A DNA stretch of 64,000 nt from CAYUJH01 sp964394585. GTDB taxonomy: Bacteria > Bacteroidota > Bacteroidia > Cytophagales > Flammeovirgaceae. Numbering within the stretch: position 1 is the first letter of the stretch; each line of letters begins with the position of its first letter. The notes beneath the pieces were generated by a model. The model worked only from the letters and a program-made list of their open reading frames with translations. It did not search any database and was not told where the DNA came from. Position numbers and translations under genes: made by a program. This document shows, piece after piece, positions 53,350-62,899 of the stretch. Location: positions 49,684 to 113,683 of the forward strand of contig CAYMYI010000002.1 of assembly GCA_964394585.1 (NCBI GenBank), in the 5' to 3' direction.

Positions 53350-55305
53350 ATGATGATGAAACAGTTTACCCAGCGATTATTTCCAATCGTAGCGGTGGTC
53401 TTATTTGCCATTTCGGCAGCAAATTGCCAACAAGCAACCCCTACCGTTGCCCAACTCGACTCAGCCTACGTAGTCGAAAACTACCAAAAATACGAATACA
53501 ACATCCCCATGCGCGATGGTGTGAAACTCTACACCGCCGTGTATGTCCCCAAAGACGATTCACAGCAGTATCCGTTTTTAATGCAACGGACTCCCTACTC
53601 TTGCCGTCCCTATGGGGCCGATAAATATCCTCGTTCACTTGGGCCATCGCGATACCTCATGCGCGATAAATACATTTTTGTGTACCAAGATGTGCGCGGG
53701 CGTTGGATGTCAGAAGGGAAATACGATAACATGCGCCCCCATGTTGGTGCCAATATAACCAAAGACAAAACCGATATCGACGAAAGTTCCGATACCTACG
53801 ATACCATCGAGTTTTTACTCAAAGAACTGAAAGGTAAACACAACGGCAAGTTTGGGCAATGGGGGATTTCGTACCCAGGGTTTTACACCATCGCCGGCGC
53901 AGTAGATGGCCACCCCGCTTTAGTGGCATCTTCGCCTCAAGCCCCTATAGGCGATTTCTTCTTCGACGATTTCCACCACAATGGCGCATATTTACAAAGC
54001 TATTGGCTCGCTACGGCGGTGTTTGGCTATCAAAAAGATGCCCCTACCGATAAGGCTTGGTACCAAATGGTGCGCCCCGAAGAAAACGATATGTACGATT
54101 TTTACATGAACATGGGACCCCTCAAAAATGCTTCGAAATACTACGGAGAAGATAACGAGTTCTGGCAACAGTTGGTAGAACACCCCAATTATGACGATTT
54201 TTGGCAGAAACGTAGCATCATCCCCCATGTGAAAACGGTAGACCACGCCACCATGACCGTAGGCGGTTGGTTCGATGCTGAAGATTTATACGGCCCGCTG
54301 AACATCTACAAAGGAATTGAAAAAGCCGATAATGGCAATTGGAACACGATTGTGATGGGACCGTGGAGCCATGGCGATTGGGCGCGTGAACGTGGCTTCC
54401 AAGCTGTTGGGCATGTGTATTTCGGTGATAGCGTTTCTACCTTTTACCAAAAAGAAATTGAGCACCCATTCTTTACGTATCATTTGAAAGGGGGAGCGCA
54501 ACCCGACCTACCCGATGCTTACATGTTCGATACCGGCACGAAAGAATGGAAAAAATTTGATACATGGCCACCTGAAAATGTTGACCCTGTAAAGCTATAT
54601 TTCGGGGCAGGAGGAGTGCTACGCGTGGAAACAACACCTATGGCAGAAGAATCGGAGTTCTCTGAGTATGTAAGCGACCCTGCCAAACCTGTACCCTACA
54701 CCGAAGACCATAAAATGGTGTTTACGCCTCGAAAGTATATGAGCGACGACCAACGCTTTGCAGCGCGCCGCCCCGATGTACTGGTGTTCCAGACAGAACC
54801 CCTCGAAGAAGATGTAACCATTGCCGGCGAAATTATGGCTCGCTTAAAAGTAGCTACTTCAGGTACTGATTCCGATTGGATTGTCAAATTGATCGATGTG
54901 TACCCCTACGACCACCCCGAGTATGAGCATAACCCTTCTAATGTAACCATGAAAGGATACCAGCAGATGGTTCGGAGTGAGGTAATCCGTGGGCGTTTCC
55001 GCAACAGTTTTGTAACCCCAGAGCCGTTTACCCCCAACGAAGTAACCGAGGTAACCTTCCCGCTGCAAGATGTCCTCCATACTTTTAAAAAAGGACATCG
55101 AATCATGATTCAGGTACAAAGCACGTGGTTCCCACTGATTGACCGCAACCCGCAGAAATATGTGGAAAACATCTTTAAAGCCGAAGCCGCCGATTTTATC
55201 AAAGCTACGCAGCGCGTGTATCACTCTCCTGAAAACGCATCGTATGTAGAAGTAGGTGGAAAAAGCACTACAAACTCTATCCCCATAGAGATTTACAAAA
55301 AATAA
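53350..55305 (+). CDS. CocE/NonD (S15-like) alpha/beta hydrolase, exported
   Basis: The 651-residue protein has an N-terminal signal (VVLFAISAANCQQ; Cys26 might be a lipid site but the lipobox is poor), then the alpha/beta hydrolase core: DVRGRWMSEGKY (about 114-125) and the nucleophile S174 in GQWGISYPGFY. Further sequence includes WFDAEDLYGPLNIY and the C-terminal jelly-roll typical of X-Pro dipeptidyl-peptidase/CocE enzymes. The family includes cocaine esterase, glutaryl-7-ACA acylase and Xaa-Pro peptidases, so the substrate is uncertain; a secreted peptidase or acylase is most likely. A clear terminator follows. Confidence 0.88.
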   Translation: MMMKQFTQRLFPIVAVVLFAISAANCQQATPTVAQLDSAYVVENYQKYEYNIPMRDGVKLYTAVYVPKDDSQQYPFLMQRTPYSCRPYGADKYPRSLGPSRYLMRDKYIFVYQDVRGRWMSEGKYDNMRPHVGANITKDKTDIDESSDTYDTIEFLLKELKGKHNGKFGQWGISYPGFYTIAGAVDGHPALVASSPQAPIGDFFFDDFHHNGAYLQSYWLATAVFGYQKDAPTDKAWYQMVRPEENDMYDFYMNMGPLKNASKYYGEDNEFWQQLVEHPNYDDFWQKRSIIPHVKTVDHATMTVGGWFDAEDLYGPLNIYKGIEKADNGNWNTIVMGPWSHGDWARERGFQAVGHVYFGDSVSTFYQKEIEHPFFTYHLKGGAQPDLPDAYMFDTGTKEWKKFDTWPPENVDPVKLYFGAGGVLRVETTPMAEESEFSEYVSDPAKPVPYTEDHKMVFTPRKYMSDDQRFAARRPDVLVFQTEPLEEDVTIAGEIMARLKVATSGTDSDWIVKLIDVYPYDHPEYEHNPSNVTMKGYQQMVRSEVIRGRFRNSFVTPEPFTPNEVTEVTFPLQDVLHTFKKGHRIMIQVQSTWFPLIDRNPQKYVENIFKAEAADFIKATQRVYHSPENASYVEVGGKSTTNSIPIEIYKK

Positions 55306-55334
55306 TCCGATTATAACCGCTCGAGTAATCGTTT

Positions 55335-55369
55335 AAAGGCAGAGATTCCCGCATATCTCTGCCTTTTTT
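55335..55369 (+). terminator. Terminator of the CocE/S15-like gene
   Basis: AAAGGCAGAGAT pairs perfectly with ATCTCTGCCTTT (12 bases, loop of 8), followed by TTTTG. It lies about 30 bases after the hydrolase stop. Confidence 0.85.
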
Positions 55370-55400
55370 GTTCCAAAAACCTAACAACGTTTAACCGTGC

Positions 55401-55431
55401 TTTGAGAGGTCGGTATTGTACCTCTTCTTTG
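55401..55431 (+). promoter_or_regulatory. Candidate promoter of the M16 protease gene (-33 TTTG, -7 CTTCTTTG)
   Basis: TTTG at 55401-55404 is followed after exactly 19 bases by CTTCTTTG at 55424-55431. This is the Bacteroidota spacing of TTTG-N19-TAnnTTTG, with the -7 element's TTTG intact and its first two bases changed. It lies 54 bases before the M16 protease ATG and just after the previous terminator. Confidence 0.45.
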
Positions 55432-55484
55432 TAAAGAGTTTAACACTCGGTTAACTTATATCATAATTAAACATCTATTCAAAC

Positions 55485-58361
55485 ATGAAAAGAAATCATT
55501 TTAAAACTCTCATTTTCTGTGCACTGTGGTGTGTCATGATCTTCAGCCAGCTCGTTGCCACCGCACAAGAAACTAAGGTAGAGGGAAGCCTAGAAAGCGT
55601 AGTGCCTACCGACTCGAACGTTCGCATCGGGACGCTCGAAAATGGCATGAAGTACTACATTCGCCAGAACAGCAAACCGGAAAACCGTGTGGAACTTCGG
55701 TTAGTGGTTAACGCAGGCTCTATCCTCGAAGATGACAATCAGCGCGGATTGGCTCATTTCATTGAACACATGGCGTTTAATGGAACCAAGAACTTTAAGA
55801 AAAACGAATTGGTGAGCTACCTGCAGTCGATTGGTGTAGAGTTTGGCGCTGACTTGAACGCTTACACCAGTTTCGATGAAACCGTATACATGCTACCCAT
55901 CCCTACCGATAATCCAGAATTGGTAGAAAAAGGCTTACAGATTTTGGAAGATTGGGCACACCAAGTAGAGTTCACCGAAGAAGAAATCGATAAAGAGCGA
56001 GGCGTGGTGATAGAAGAGTGGCGTTTGGGTAGAGGAGCCAATCAGCGGATGCTGGAAAAATGGTTGCCTATTTATTTAAAAGATTCTCGCTATGCCGAGC
56101 GCTTGCCCATCGGTACTAAAGAAGTCATAGAAAATGCTTCGTATGAAACAGTACGTAAGTTTTACCAAGATTGGTATCGCCCCGACCTGATGGCAATTAT
56201 TGCCGTAGGCGATGTAGACCCCGACGAGATGGAGCAAAAAATAAAAGACCAATTTGGAAATATCCCTGCGAAAGAAAACCCAAGAGAGCGTATGTATTAC
56301 GATGTGCCAGGGCACGAAGAAACCTACGTGGTATTTGCGAAAGATGAGGAAGCTTCATTCACGCAAATTCAGTTGATCTACAAAAAAGAAAAAGAAGAGG
56401 AAAAGGGTAGCTTGGCAGACCTCCGCCAACAGATTGTGTACCAGTGCTACAACGGTATGATTAACCAACGCCTTAACGAATTGCGCCAAAAGGCTGATCC
56501 TCCCTTTATTTTTGGTGGAACTAGCTATGGCGATGGTATCGCCCGCACTACAAGCGAATACTCGTCGTTCGCTGCTGTGGGCGAAGGAGGCGTACTGAAA
56601 GGGTTGCGTACCTTACTCGAAGAAAACGAACGGGTACTTAAATATGGATTTACCCCCGGTGAGTTAGAGCGCTTCAAGAAAAACTTGCTTACTCGCTACG
56701 AACAAGCCTACAACGAACGCGATAAAACCGAGTCGCGCCGCTTGGTTCAAGAGTACATCAATAATTTCTTAGAGGATGAACCAATCCCCGGGATTGAGTT
56801 CGAATACGAATTTTTGCAGAAGATACTCCCGACCATTGAACTTGAGGAAATCAATAAATTAGCTAAACAGTGGATTACCGACGATAACCGCGTGGTGATT
56901 GTAACCGGCCCCGATAAAGAAGGGTTGGAGTACCCCACCGAACAAGACATCCGTAACTTGCTCGAAGAAGTAGAAACTGCCGAAATTGCTCCTTACGAAG
57001 ATAAGCTTGCCGGTGCTCAGCTAATGCCCGAAAAACCTCAGGCAGGGAGTGTGGAAAGTGAACTCAAACTGAAAGATGTAGAAATTACCAAACTGACACT
57101 TTCGAACGGAATTGAGGTATACTTGCGCCCTACCGATTTTAAAAACGATGAAATTTTGTTTTCAGCTTACAGCGAAGGCGGACATTCGCTTTACCCCGAC
57201 GAGATGCACATCACCGCTTCGAATGCCGGACAGATGATGGCACAAAGTGGTATTTCAGAGTTCTCAGCTACCGACTTGCAAAAACTTTTGGCAGGTAAAA
57301 ACGCATCGGCTTCGGCGTACATCAGTACATACTCAGAAGGTATGAATGGCGATTGTGCTCCAAAAGATTTGGAAACCATGCTGCAGCTTATCCACCTGAG
57401 CTTTACCCAACCTCGCGAAGATAAGGAAGCGTTCCAATCGGCAATTCAACGCAATAAAATGCTATTTGGAAACCTTATGGCAAATCCAAATTTCTATTTC
57501 TCAGACCAAGTGAGCCGCATCATGACGCAAAACCACCCTCGTGCAGGCGGTTTTCCCACCCCTGAGGAAATGGACAAAGTAGAACTCGACAAAGTACATG
57601 GTATCTACAAAGAGCGTTTTGCAAATGCTGCCGATTTTAAATTCTTCTTTGTAGGGAATTTTGATATTGAAGAGATGAAACCGATGTTGGCGCAATACCT
57701 CGGAAGCCTTCCTGCTGAAAAAGGTGCGGAGGAATCGTACAAAGATTTAGGAATCCGCCCACCAGAAGGAAAAGTGGAGAAAGTAATCAACAAGGGAACC
57801 GACCCTAAAAGCTTGGTGCAAATCCGCTTTACGGGAGAGTTCGACGGCGACCGCTACGAAGCCTACTTGCTCGATGCCCTCGCCGAGGTGCTCAACATTA
57901 AACTCATCGAAATTCTGCGCGAAGAAAAAGGTGGGGTGTACGGAGTAGGAGCATCTGGCTTTACGAGTCGTATCCCGTATAAAAACTACAGCTTCAATAT
58001 CAGTTTCCCGTGTGGACCTGAAAACGTTGATCAGCTCATTGCGGCTACCTTCGAAGAAATCGAAAACATTGTAAAGAAAGGCCCTACGGAAGAAGACGTT
58101 GCGAAGGTGAAAGAGCAACAGAAGCGAAGCCGCGAAGAAAACCTTGAGCAAAACCGCTACTGGCTCAATCAAATCCGTAGCTATGTAACGTCAGATCGTG
58201 GTTTTGATACGTTCTATCAGTACGACGAGTTTGTGGGTAAACTGAACGCAAAAGATTTGAAGAAAATAGCGAAAAAATTCTTAGATACCGACGAGTACAT
58301 TCAAATTGTACTAATGCCTGAAGAAGGAACGGAGGAAGAAGAAAACAAAGGCGATAAATAA
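55485..58361 (+). CDS. M16 family zinc metallopeptidase (insulinase-like, double domain)
   Basis: The 958-residue exported protein (signal ending LVATAQ) is a full-length M16 protease. The N-terminal unit holds the inverted zinc motif H91-x2-E94-H95 (HFIEHMAFNGTKNF) with the distal ligand E171 in DKERGVVIEEW. The C-terminal unit (from about 530, VEITKLTLSNGIEVYLRP) repeats the fold without the active motif, as usual. Its substrate is unknown; relatives degrade peptides in the periplasm. It stands alone between the hydrolase terminator and its own terminator at about 58391. Confidence 0.93.
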   Translation: MKRNHFKTLIFCALWCVMIFSQLVATAQETKVEGSLESVVPTDSNVRIGTLENGMKYYIRQNSKPENRVELRLVVNAGSILEDDNQRGLAHFIEHMAFNGTKNFKKNELVSYLQSIGVEFGADLNAYTSFDETVYMLPIPTDNPELVEKGLQILEDWAHQVEFTEEEIDKERGVVIEEWRLGRGANQRMLEKWLPIYLKDSRYAERLPIGTKEVIENASYETVRKFYQDWYRPDLMAIIAVGDVDPDEMEQKIKDQFGNIPAKENPRERMYYDVPGHEETYVVFAKDEEASFTQIQLIYKKEKEEEKGSLADLRQQIVYQCYNGMINQRLNELRQKADPPFIFGGTSYGDGIARTTSEYSSFAAVGEGGVLKGLRTLLEENERVLKYGFTPGELERFKKNLLTRYEQAYNERDKTESRRLVQEYINNFLEDEPIPGIEFEYEFLQKILPTIELEEINKLAKQWITDDNRVVIVTGPDKEGLEYPTEQDIRNLLEEVETAEIAPYEDKLAGAQLMPEKPQAGSVESELKLKDVEITKLTLSNGIEVYLRPTDFKNDEILFSAYSEGGHSLYPDEMHITASNAGQMMAQSGISEFSATDLQKLLAGKNASASAYISTYSEGMNGDCAPKDLETMLQLIHLSFTQPREDKEAFQSAIQRNKMLFGNLMANPNFYFSDQVSRIMTQNHPRAGGFPTPEEMDKVELDKVHGIYKERFANAADFKFFFVGNFDIEEMKPMLAQYLGSLPAEKGAEESYKDLGIRPPEGKVEKVINKGTDPKSLVQIRFTGEFDGDRYEAYLLDALAEVLNIKLIEILREEKGGVYGVGASGFTSRIPYKNYSFNISFPCGPENVDQLIAATFEEIENIVKKGPTEEDVAKVKEQQKRSREENLEQNRYWLNQIRSYVTSDRGFDTFYQYDEFVGKLNAKDLKKIAKKFLDTDEYIQIVLMPEEGTEEEENKGDK

Positions 58362-58390
58362 TTGCTGCGCTATCATTCCTTGAAAAAAGA

Positions 58391-58424
58391 AAAAGTCATC
58401 CTTTTTAACAGGATGACTTTTTTA
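58391..58424 (+). terminator. Terminator of the M16 protease gene
   Basis: AAAAGTCATCC pairs with GGATGACTTTT (11 bases, loop of 9), followed by a T-rich run. It begins 30 bases past the protease stop. Confidence 0.82.
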
Positions 58425-58446
58425 TTGCTCTGAAAAAAGTGAAAAA

Positions 58447-58853
58447 TCACGACGAGGTTTGCAAAAGAGTATATTTTGAACGCGCCATTTCGAGCCGAAT
58501 TTGTAGGTTGCAAATTTCGCGATCTGTGCGCTCGTATTCTTGGGTTACCTGAATAAGCAGCCGTTGGTAATGCATGGTTTGCAAATCGGTTTGTGCTTGT
58601 TGCCGGCTTAGCTGCGTTTTTTCCGCTTGATATGCTCGCTTTTTCGATGCGCCTATTTCATCGGAAAGTGTTTGGTAATGAGCTACCATCTGCGTTAACT
58701 CAGCCTTACGCGCCGCTAATTGGAGTGTGCATTGTGTAAATCGACTTCAAATTTGGCAATAATGCGCTCCAATACTTTGAGGGGAGCTTCTTCGTAAGAG
58801 GAGGGCACTGATTTTTGCCAAAAAGGATGTTGTAGAAATTTCAACCAGATCAT
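58447..58853 (-). pseudogene. Coiled-coil protein gene with probable frameshift
   Basis: From the ATG at 58853 an open frame of 45 codons (MIWLKFLQHPFWQK to FEVDLHNAHSN) ends at TAG at 58716-58718. A different frame continues directly from the same region as CTLQLAARKAELTQMVAHYQ and onward to the stop at 58447; that second part is a Gln-rich coiled coil ending MARSKYTLLQTSS. Reading the two as one protein through a one-base shift near 58720-58730 gives a natural helix of about 135 residues. It may be a frameshifted gene, an indel error, or two overlapping small genes (the second with an ATG at 58689). Family unknown. Confidence 0.45.
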
Positions 58854-58950
58854 AGTTCATTAGATAATAGGTGATAACTTTTCAATTGTACGGAAAGATG
58901 CAATACATTGTTATAGGATTCGTGCATAAATAAATCGTTCACTACTTCTC

Positions 58951-61338
58951 ATGTACTATTCTGGCTATCTTGCAGCTATGGGAAACCGAATTAGACGTTG
59001 GAACACACAGCTCCGGTACTATGCGAGTGAAATCTATCGGAGTTTTACCGTGAAATTGTTGCTTAATCATTTAAGGAAAAATCAACTATTACTGCTGTGT
59101 TGGTTATTTTTGTTTGCCCTTGTTACGGGCAACTTTGCCAAGGCGCTTGGGGCGATGTACCTCTTTCTTGATCCGGAATACCTCGATAAGGTCGATTTTG
59201 TGGGCTATTGTGTAGTGGGGGTTTCCTTGGGTTTTTTCACCATGTCGTTTCATGTTACCTCCTATATTCTTGATAGTTTTCGGTTCAGTTTTTTAGGTGC
59301 GTTGCGGCTGCCTTTTTTGAAGTTCACCCTCAACAATGCGCTGATTCCTCTGCTATTTATGGGAGTGTATACTTTTTACATTGTCCACTACCAGCTCGAT
59401 AACGAGTTTGTGAAGCCCTGGCAAATTTCACTCTATGTAGCTGGTTTATGGTTAGGTTTTCTAGTAACGTTGTTATTGTTGTTTGCCTATTTTGTATGGA
59501 ACAACCAACACATTTTTCAGCAATTAGTACAACGAGTCGATCAGAGCCTTCGGAAAGCACCGGTAAGCCGCGCGAATGTAATGCACCGGCTAGAAATTGC
59601 TCGAAAGAAAAAAATTCGGGTAGATAATTACCTAGAGCTCTCGTTTCAGCCTACTAAAGTACCGAGCACATCGCATCTTGTAGATAAACAAGCCATTGTG
59701 CGCGTATTCGATCAGCACCAATTCAACTTGCTCACCGTAGAGATTTTTATTCTCCTGGTGCTTATCATCATGGGCTTTTTCGGGGAATATACAGCGTTTC
59801 AACTGCCGGCTGCGGCAAGTGTAATCTTGCTGCTCACCGTATTTTTAATGCTGATTGGTGCCATTTCTTGGTGGTTTCGCGAGTGGGCATTTAGTGTAGG
59901 TATTCTGTTGCTTTTTGGAGTGAACCTACTGGCAACCTCTCCTTATTTCCAAAAGGGAAGTTTTGCCTATGGGCTTGATTATCAGGCCCCGCCGGCATTG
60001 TACAACGAAACCCAGATAAAACTTCAGCATAGCGATACCCACTATGAAACCGACTTTCGGCAAACGCTTACAATGCTACGCAATTGGCGAAATAAGTTCG
60101 CAATTGAAGGAAAACCACCGCTCGTGCTAATCTGTACCAGTGGAGGAGGGCAACGCGCTGCTATGTGGGCAGTACGCGCCTTGCAAATAGCCGATAGCCT
60201 CACGCAAGGTAAACTCATGCAGCATACCGCGCTGATTACCGGAGCTTCGGGTGGCGCCATTGGCGCTGCCTACTATCGAGAACTACTGTGGCGAAGTCTA
60301 CGTGATACTACAGTGGTACCTCATCACGAGAAGTTCCTAGCTTCTATTTCGCACGATCACCTCAACTCTGTAATTTTCAACTTTTTAGCCAACGATTTAT
60401 TCATAGGAAAACGCAAAATTTACTACGATGGCATTGCCTACGCTTCCGATCGAGGATATGCCTTTGAACAACGCCTCAACACCAACACATTTCAGTTTCT
60501 CGATAAACCTATTAGCGATTATCGGGAAGCAGAGATGAAGGCGCAAATTCCCATGTTGTTACTCACGCCTACCATCATTAACGATGGGCGTAAGCTGTAC
60601 ATCGCTTCGCACCCGGTAAGCTACATGACCCGCAGTTACGACCCTACCCAACAACTCACCGATAACCCTTGGAAAGGACATATTACCGGCATAGATTTTC
60701 AACGGTTTTTTAAAGCCCAACGCGCGGAGCAACTCCGTTTTTTAAGTGCTTTACGGATGAATGCCACTTTCCCCTATGTTACACCTAACGTAATGCTACC
60801 TAGCCAACCTGCCCTAGAAATTATGGATGCCGGCATTATCGATAACTTTGGGGTGAGCGATGCGCTTCGATTTTTGTACACATTTCGAGAATGGATTGAG
60901 CGGAATACCTCAGAAGTAATTTTACTATCAATTCGCGATACGCAAGTAGGAGAGGGGATGAGCGAACCCCCTACCGCAGAACCGAGAAGCTTGTTCCACC
61001 AGTTATTTCGGCCGATTGAAGGCTTTTACGAAAACTTTGGGAACATTCAGGATTTCTATCATCAGGAAAAACTCACCTTTGCCGAAGAATGGTTTGAGGG
61101 CAATCTTTCGGTACTTACCCTAGAATATCAGCCGGGTTATTTGTTGTATGAGCAAATGCATCGACGCGATTTCACCGGTACACCTTCACCGTCCACCGAA
61201 GTACAACGCGCCTCTTTGAGTTGGCGCCTGACCGGCAAAGAAAAGCACAGCATTCTGGAAAGTATCTATTCGGGGCATAACCGGAATACGCTTAACCAGC
61301 TCAGGCAACGTTTGCGCATCAAAAAAGAGACTTTCTAA
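58951..61338 (+). CDS. Patatin-like phospholipase with N-terminal membrane region
   Basis: The 795-residue protein starts with membrane helices (about 45-70, 90-115, 125-150, 160-185, with two or three more at about 260-335), then a patatin domain. The oxyanion loop is TSGGGQRAAMW (about 394-404), the nucleophile is S433 in TGASGGAIGAAYYR, and the catalytic Asp is D626 in MDAGIIDNFG. All are intact, so it should be an active lipid acyl hydrolase facing one side of the membrane. The start could be the second ATG at 58978. Membrane-fused patatins of this size occur in Bacteroidota with unknown targets. It converges on the glutathione peroxidase gene through a shared hairpin. Confidence 0.88.
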   Translation: MYYSGYLAAMGNRIRRWNTQLRYYASEIYRSFTVKLLLNHLRKNQLLLLCWLFLFALVTGNFAKALGAMYLFLDPEYLDKVDFVGYCVVGVSLGFFTMSFHVTSYILDSFRFSFLGALRLPFLKFTLNNALIPLLFMGVYTFYIVHYQLDNEFVKPWQISLYVAGLWLGFLVTLLLLFAYFVWNNQHIFQQLVQRVDQSLRKAPVSRANVMHRLEIARKKKIRVDNYLELSFQPTKVPSTSHLVDKQAIVRVFDQHQFNLLTVEIFILLVLIIMGFFGEYTAFQLPAAASVILLLTVFLMLIGAISWWFREWAFSVGILLLFGVNLLATSPYFQKGSFAYGLDYQAPPALYNETQIKLQHSDTHYETDFRQTLTMLRNWRNKFAIEGKPPLVLICTSGGGQRAAMWAVRALQIADSLTQGKLMQHTALITGASGGAIGAAYYRELLWRSLRDTTVVPHHEKFLASISHDHLNSVIFNFLANDLFIGKRKIYYDGIAYASDRGYAFEQRLNTNTFQFLDKPISDYREAEMKAQIPMLLLTPTIINDGRKLYIASHPVSYMTRSYDPTQQLTDNPWKGHITGIDFQRFFKAQRAEQLRFLSALRMNATFPYVTPNVMLPSQPALEIMDAGIIDNFGVSDALRFLYTFREWIERNTSEVILLSIRDTQVGEGMSEPPTAEPRSLFHQLFRPIEGFYENFGNIQDFYHQEKLTFAEEWFEGNLSVLTLEYQPGYLLYEQMHRRDFTGTPSPSTEVQRASLSWRLTGKEKHSILESIYSGHNRNTLNQLRQRLRIKKETF

Positions 61339-61352
61339 CGGGAAAGTCTCTT
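61321..61352. terminator. Hairpin spanning the ends of the patatin and glutathione peroxidase genes
   Basis: AAGAGACTTTC pairs with GAAAGTCTCTT around the patatin stop codon. A T-run follows on the minus strand (TCTCTTTTTTGATG), so it fits a terminator for the peroxidase transcript and perhaps for the patatin one too. Confidence 0.65.
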
Positions 61353-61374
61353 CTAAAAGCAAATTTAATACGGG

Positions 61375-61920
61375 TTATTCTACCCCAATGGCAGCAAGGA
61401 CTTCATCACCCATTGGGTTCACGTTCGACTTGTAAAATGCTTCTACTTCGCCGTTTTCGCTGACTAGGTATTTGCAAAAATTCCAAGAAGGCGTTTCTCC
61501 CGATTGCTCGCTCAACCACTGATACAAGGGGTGCTGGTCGTCTCCTTTCACCGAAATTTTTTCAAACATCTGGAAACTCACCCCATAATTTTTCTGGCAA
61601 AACGTAGCGATTTGATCGTTAGAACCAGGCTCTTGTCCACCGAAGTTATTGGCAGGGAATCCGAGTATCACAACCTTATCACCGTGTTTTTCGTGCAATT
61701 CTTGCAGTGTAGCATATTGGGGAGTGAAACCACAGCGCGAAGCTACGTTCACTAATAGTACCTTTTTCCCTTTGAAATTTTCAAAATTTATTTCAGTTCC
61801 GTCGATTGCATTGAGTGTAAATGCATAAAAGTTAGCTTCAGCCATGCTTGTAGTATTTTGTGAGTGATGAAAAAGAGCGCTTGTGCAAAGCGTCCAAGTA
61901 GCAATAAATAATGCGTTCAT
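61375..61920 (-). CDS. Glutathione peroxidase family thiol peroxidase
   Basis: The 181-residue protein (ATG at 61920) contains NVASRCGFTPQY with the peroxidatic Cys63, then LGFPANNFGGQEPGSN with the conserved Gln, and WNFCKYLV with the Trp and Asn of the active site. It reduces hydroperoxides with a thiol reductant, most often thioredoxin in bacteria. The N-terminal 25 residues (LFIATWTLCTSALF) look like a weak signal sequence or anchor, unusual for this mostly cytoplasmic family; an internal ATG, before AEANFYAF, would give the normal cytoplasmic start. It is followed upstream by a flavin reductase gene on the same strand. Confidence 0.9.
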   Translation of the reverse strand: MNALFIATWTLCTSALFHHSQNTTSMAEANFYAFTLNAIDGTEINFENFKGKKVLLVNVASRCGFTPQYATLQELHEKHGDKVVILGFPANNFGGQEPGSNDQIATFCQKNYGVSFQMFEKISVKGDDQHPLYQWLSEQSGETPSWNFCKYLVSENGEVEAFYKSNVNPMGDEVLAAIGVE

Positions 61921-61992
61921 AGTTTTATTAAGATTGGTGAAATTTAGCACTCAACGAATTGAGTAGGGGGGAATGTTTACTCCACCGCTAAA

Positions 61993-62490
61993 TTACTGTA
62001 AGTGATGGTACGCCCTATCAAAGTAGAGTAGAGGGTCTGCCGATGCGTTCGCAGGGGTATGCACTTCAACAATTTCCCCGAAAATCACCCGGTGCGAGCC
62101 TTCCGAAAGAGCATGTTTCCAGCGGCACTCAAAGCTAGCCAGGCTATCAGCGAGGATTGGCGTATGCGTAGCGCCATAGTGCCACGTACCTTCTAGCAAT
62201 CGGTCTTCCATAGAAACCCCTTCTATAAAACCGGCAAATCGGTTGGCAAGCGCTTCGTGTTGGGTATGCAAAATATTGACAGTAAACGCCCCGTTGGTTT
62301 CCATCGTTTGGTGGAGGGCATTGTCCAAATTTACACAGACCAACAGTGTAGGCGGGGCATCGCTCACCGAACAAACTGCCGTAGCGGTTAAACCGCCTTT
62401 GCCGGCCGATCCGTTGGTAGTAACAATGGTAACTGAACCGGTAAGCAAACGCATTCCTTCTTTAAAACGAGTAGCAGAGATGGTATTCAT
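61993..62490 (-). CDS. Flavin reductase family protein (FMN-binding)
   Basis: From the ATG at 62490 the 165-residue protein fits the flavin reductase-like split-barrel family: RLLTGSVTIVTTNG (about 13-26), GLTATAVCSVSDAPPTLLVC (about 33-52) and GAFTVNILHTQHE. These proteins bind FMN or FAD and supply reduced flavin to monooxygenases, or act on other substrates. A TTG eight codons earlier (62514) is an alternative start but less likely. It lies 72 bases upstream of the peroxidase gene on the same strand. Substrate unknown. Confidence 0.88.
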   Translation of the reverse strand: MNTISATRFKEGMRLLTGSVTIVTTNGSAGKGGLTATAVCSVSDAPPTLLVCVNLDNALHQTMETNGAFTVNILHTQHEALANRFAGFIEGVSMEDRLLEGTWHYGATHTPILADSLASFECRWKHALSEGSHRVIFGEIVEVHTPANASADPLLYFDRAYHHLQ

Positions 62491-62638
62491 ACGTATGAAG
62501 TTTTCAAATATCAATCAACGAAATATCAGACGATTCCTTTCAGTAATGACCCCTCAGACATTTTTTTGTTTGTAGAAAAAATTATCTTTCTGATAACCAA
62601 TGTGAAACAAATTTCCGCGATTTTTTTTCTAGGGAACT

Positions 62639-62670
62639 CTTGCAAGTTTTACAACTCCAGTCCATATTTG
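62639..62670 (+). promoter_or_regulatory. Candidate promoter of tRNA-Val (-33 CTTG, -7 CATATTTG)
   Basis: CTTG at 62639-62642 and CATATTTG at 62663-62670 are separated by 20 bases, close to the Bacteroidota TTTG-N19-TAnnTTTG pattern, each with one change. The -7 element ends 34 bases before the tRNA. Confidence 0.4.
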
Positions 62671-62704
62671 CACTCCCAATCGAACGATAGGGGACAACAA
62701 CAAA

Positions 62705-62779
62705 GGGTTCATAGCTCAGTTGGTTCAGAGCACCTGCCTTACAAGCAGGGGGTCCTAGGTTCGAATCCTAGTGAGCCCA
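62705..62779 (+). tRNA. tRNA-Val (anticodon TAC)
   Basis: A full cloverleaf fits 75 bases: acceptor GGGTTCA pairs with TGAGCCC (one G-T pair), discriminator A, D-arm with AGTTGGT, anticodon stem CCTGC/GCAGG around the loop CTTACAA (anticodon TAC), and T-arm with GGTTCGAATCC. CCA is not encoded. It reads GTA and related valine codons. Repeats and a transposase remnant begin about 100 bases downstream. Confidence 0.95.
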
Positions 62780-62790
62780 CATTGAAAATC

Positions 62791-62824
62791 AAGGAGTTAC
62801 GTGTAAACGTAACTCCTTTTTTGT
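62791..62824 (+). terminator. Terminator after tRNA-Val
   Basis: AAGGAGTTACG pairs with CGTAACTCCTT (11 bases, loop of 6), followed by TTTTTG. It begins 12 bases past the tRNA end. Confidence 0.85.
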
Positions 62825-62899
62825 TTTGTGCTTCCAATATTTTTAGGCGTAAAATTTCCCCAAAACCGAGCTGTTGAAAAGTCGATATAACTTCTCCTT

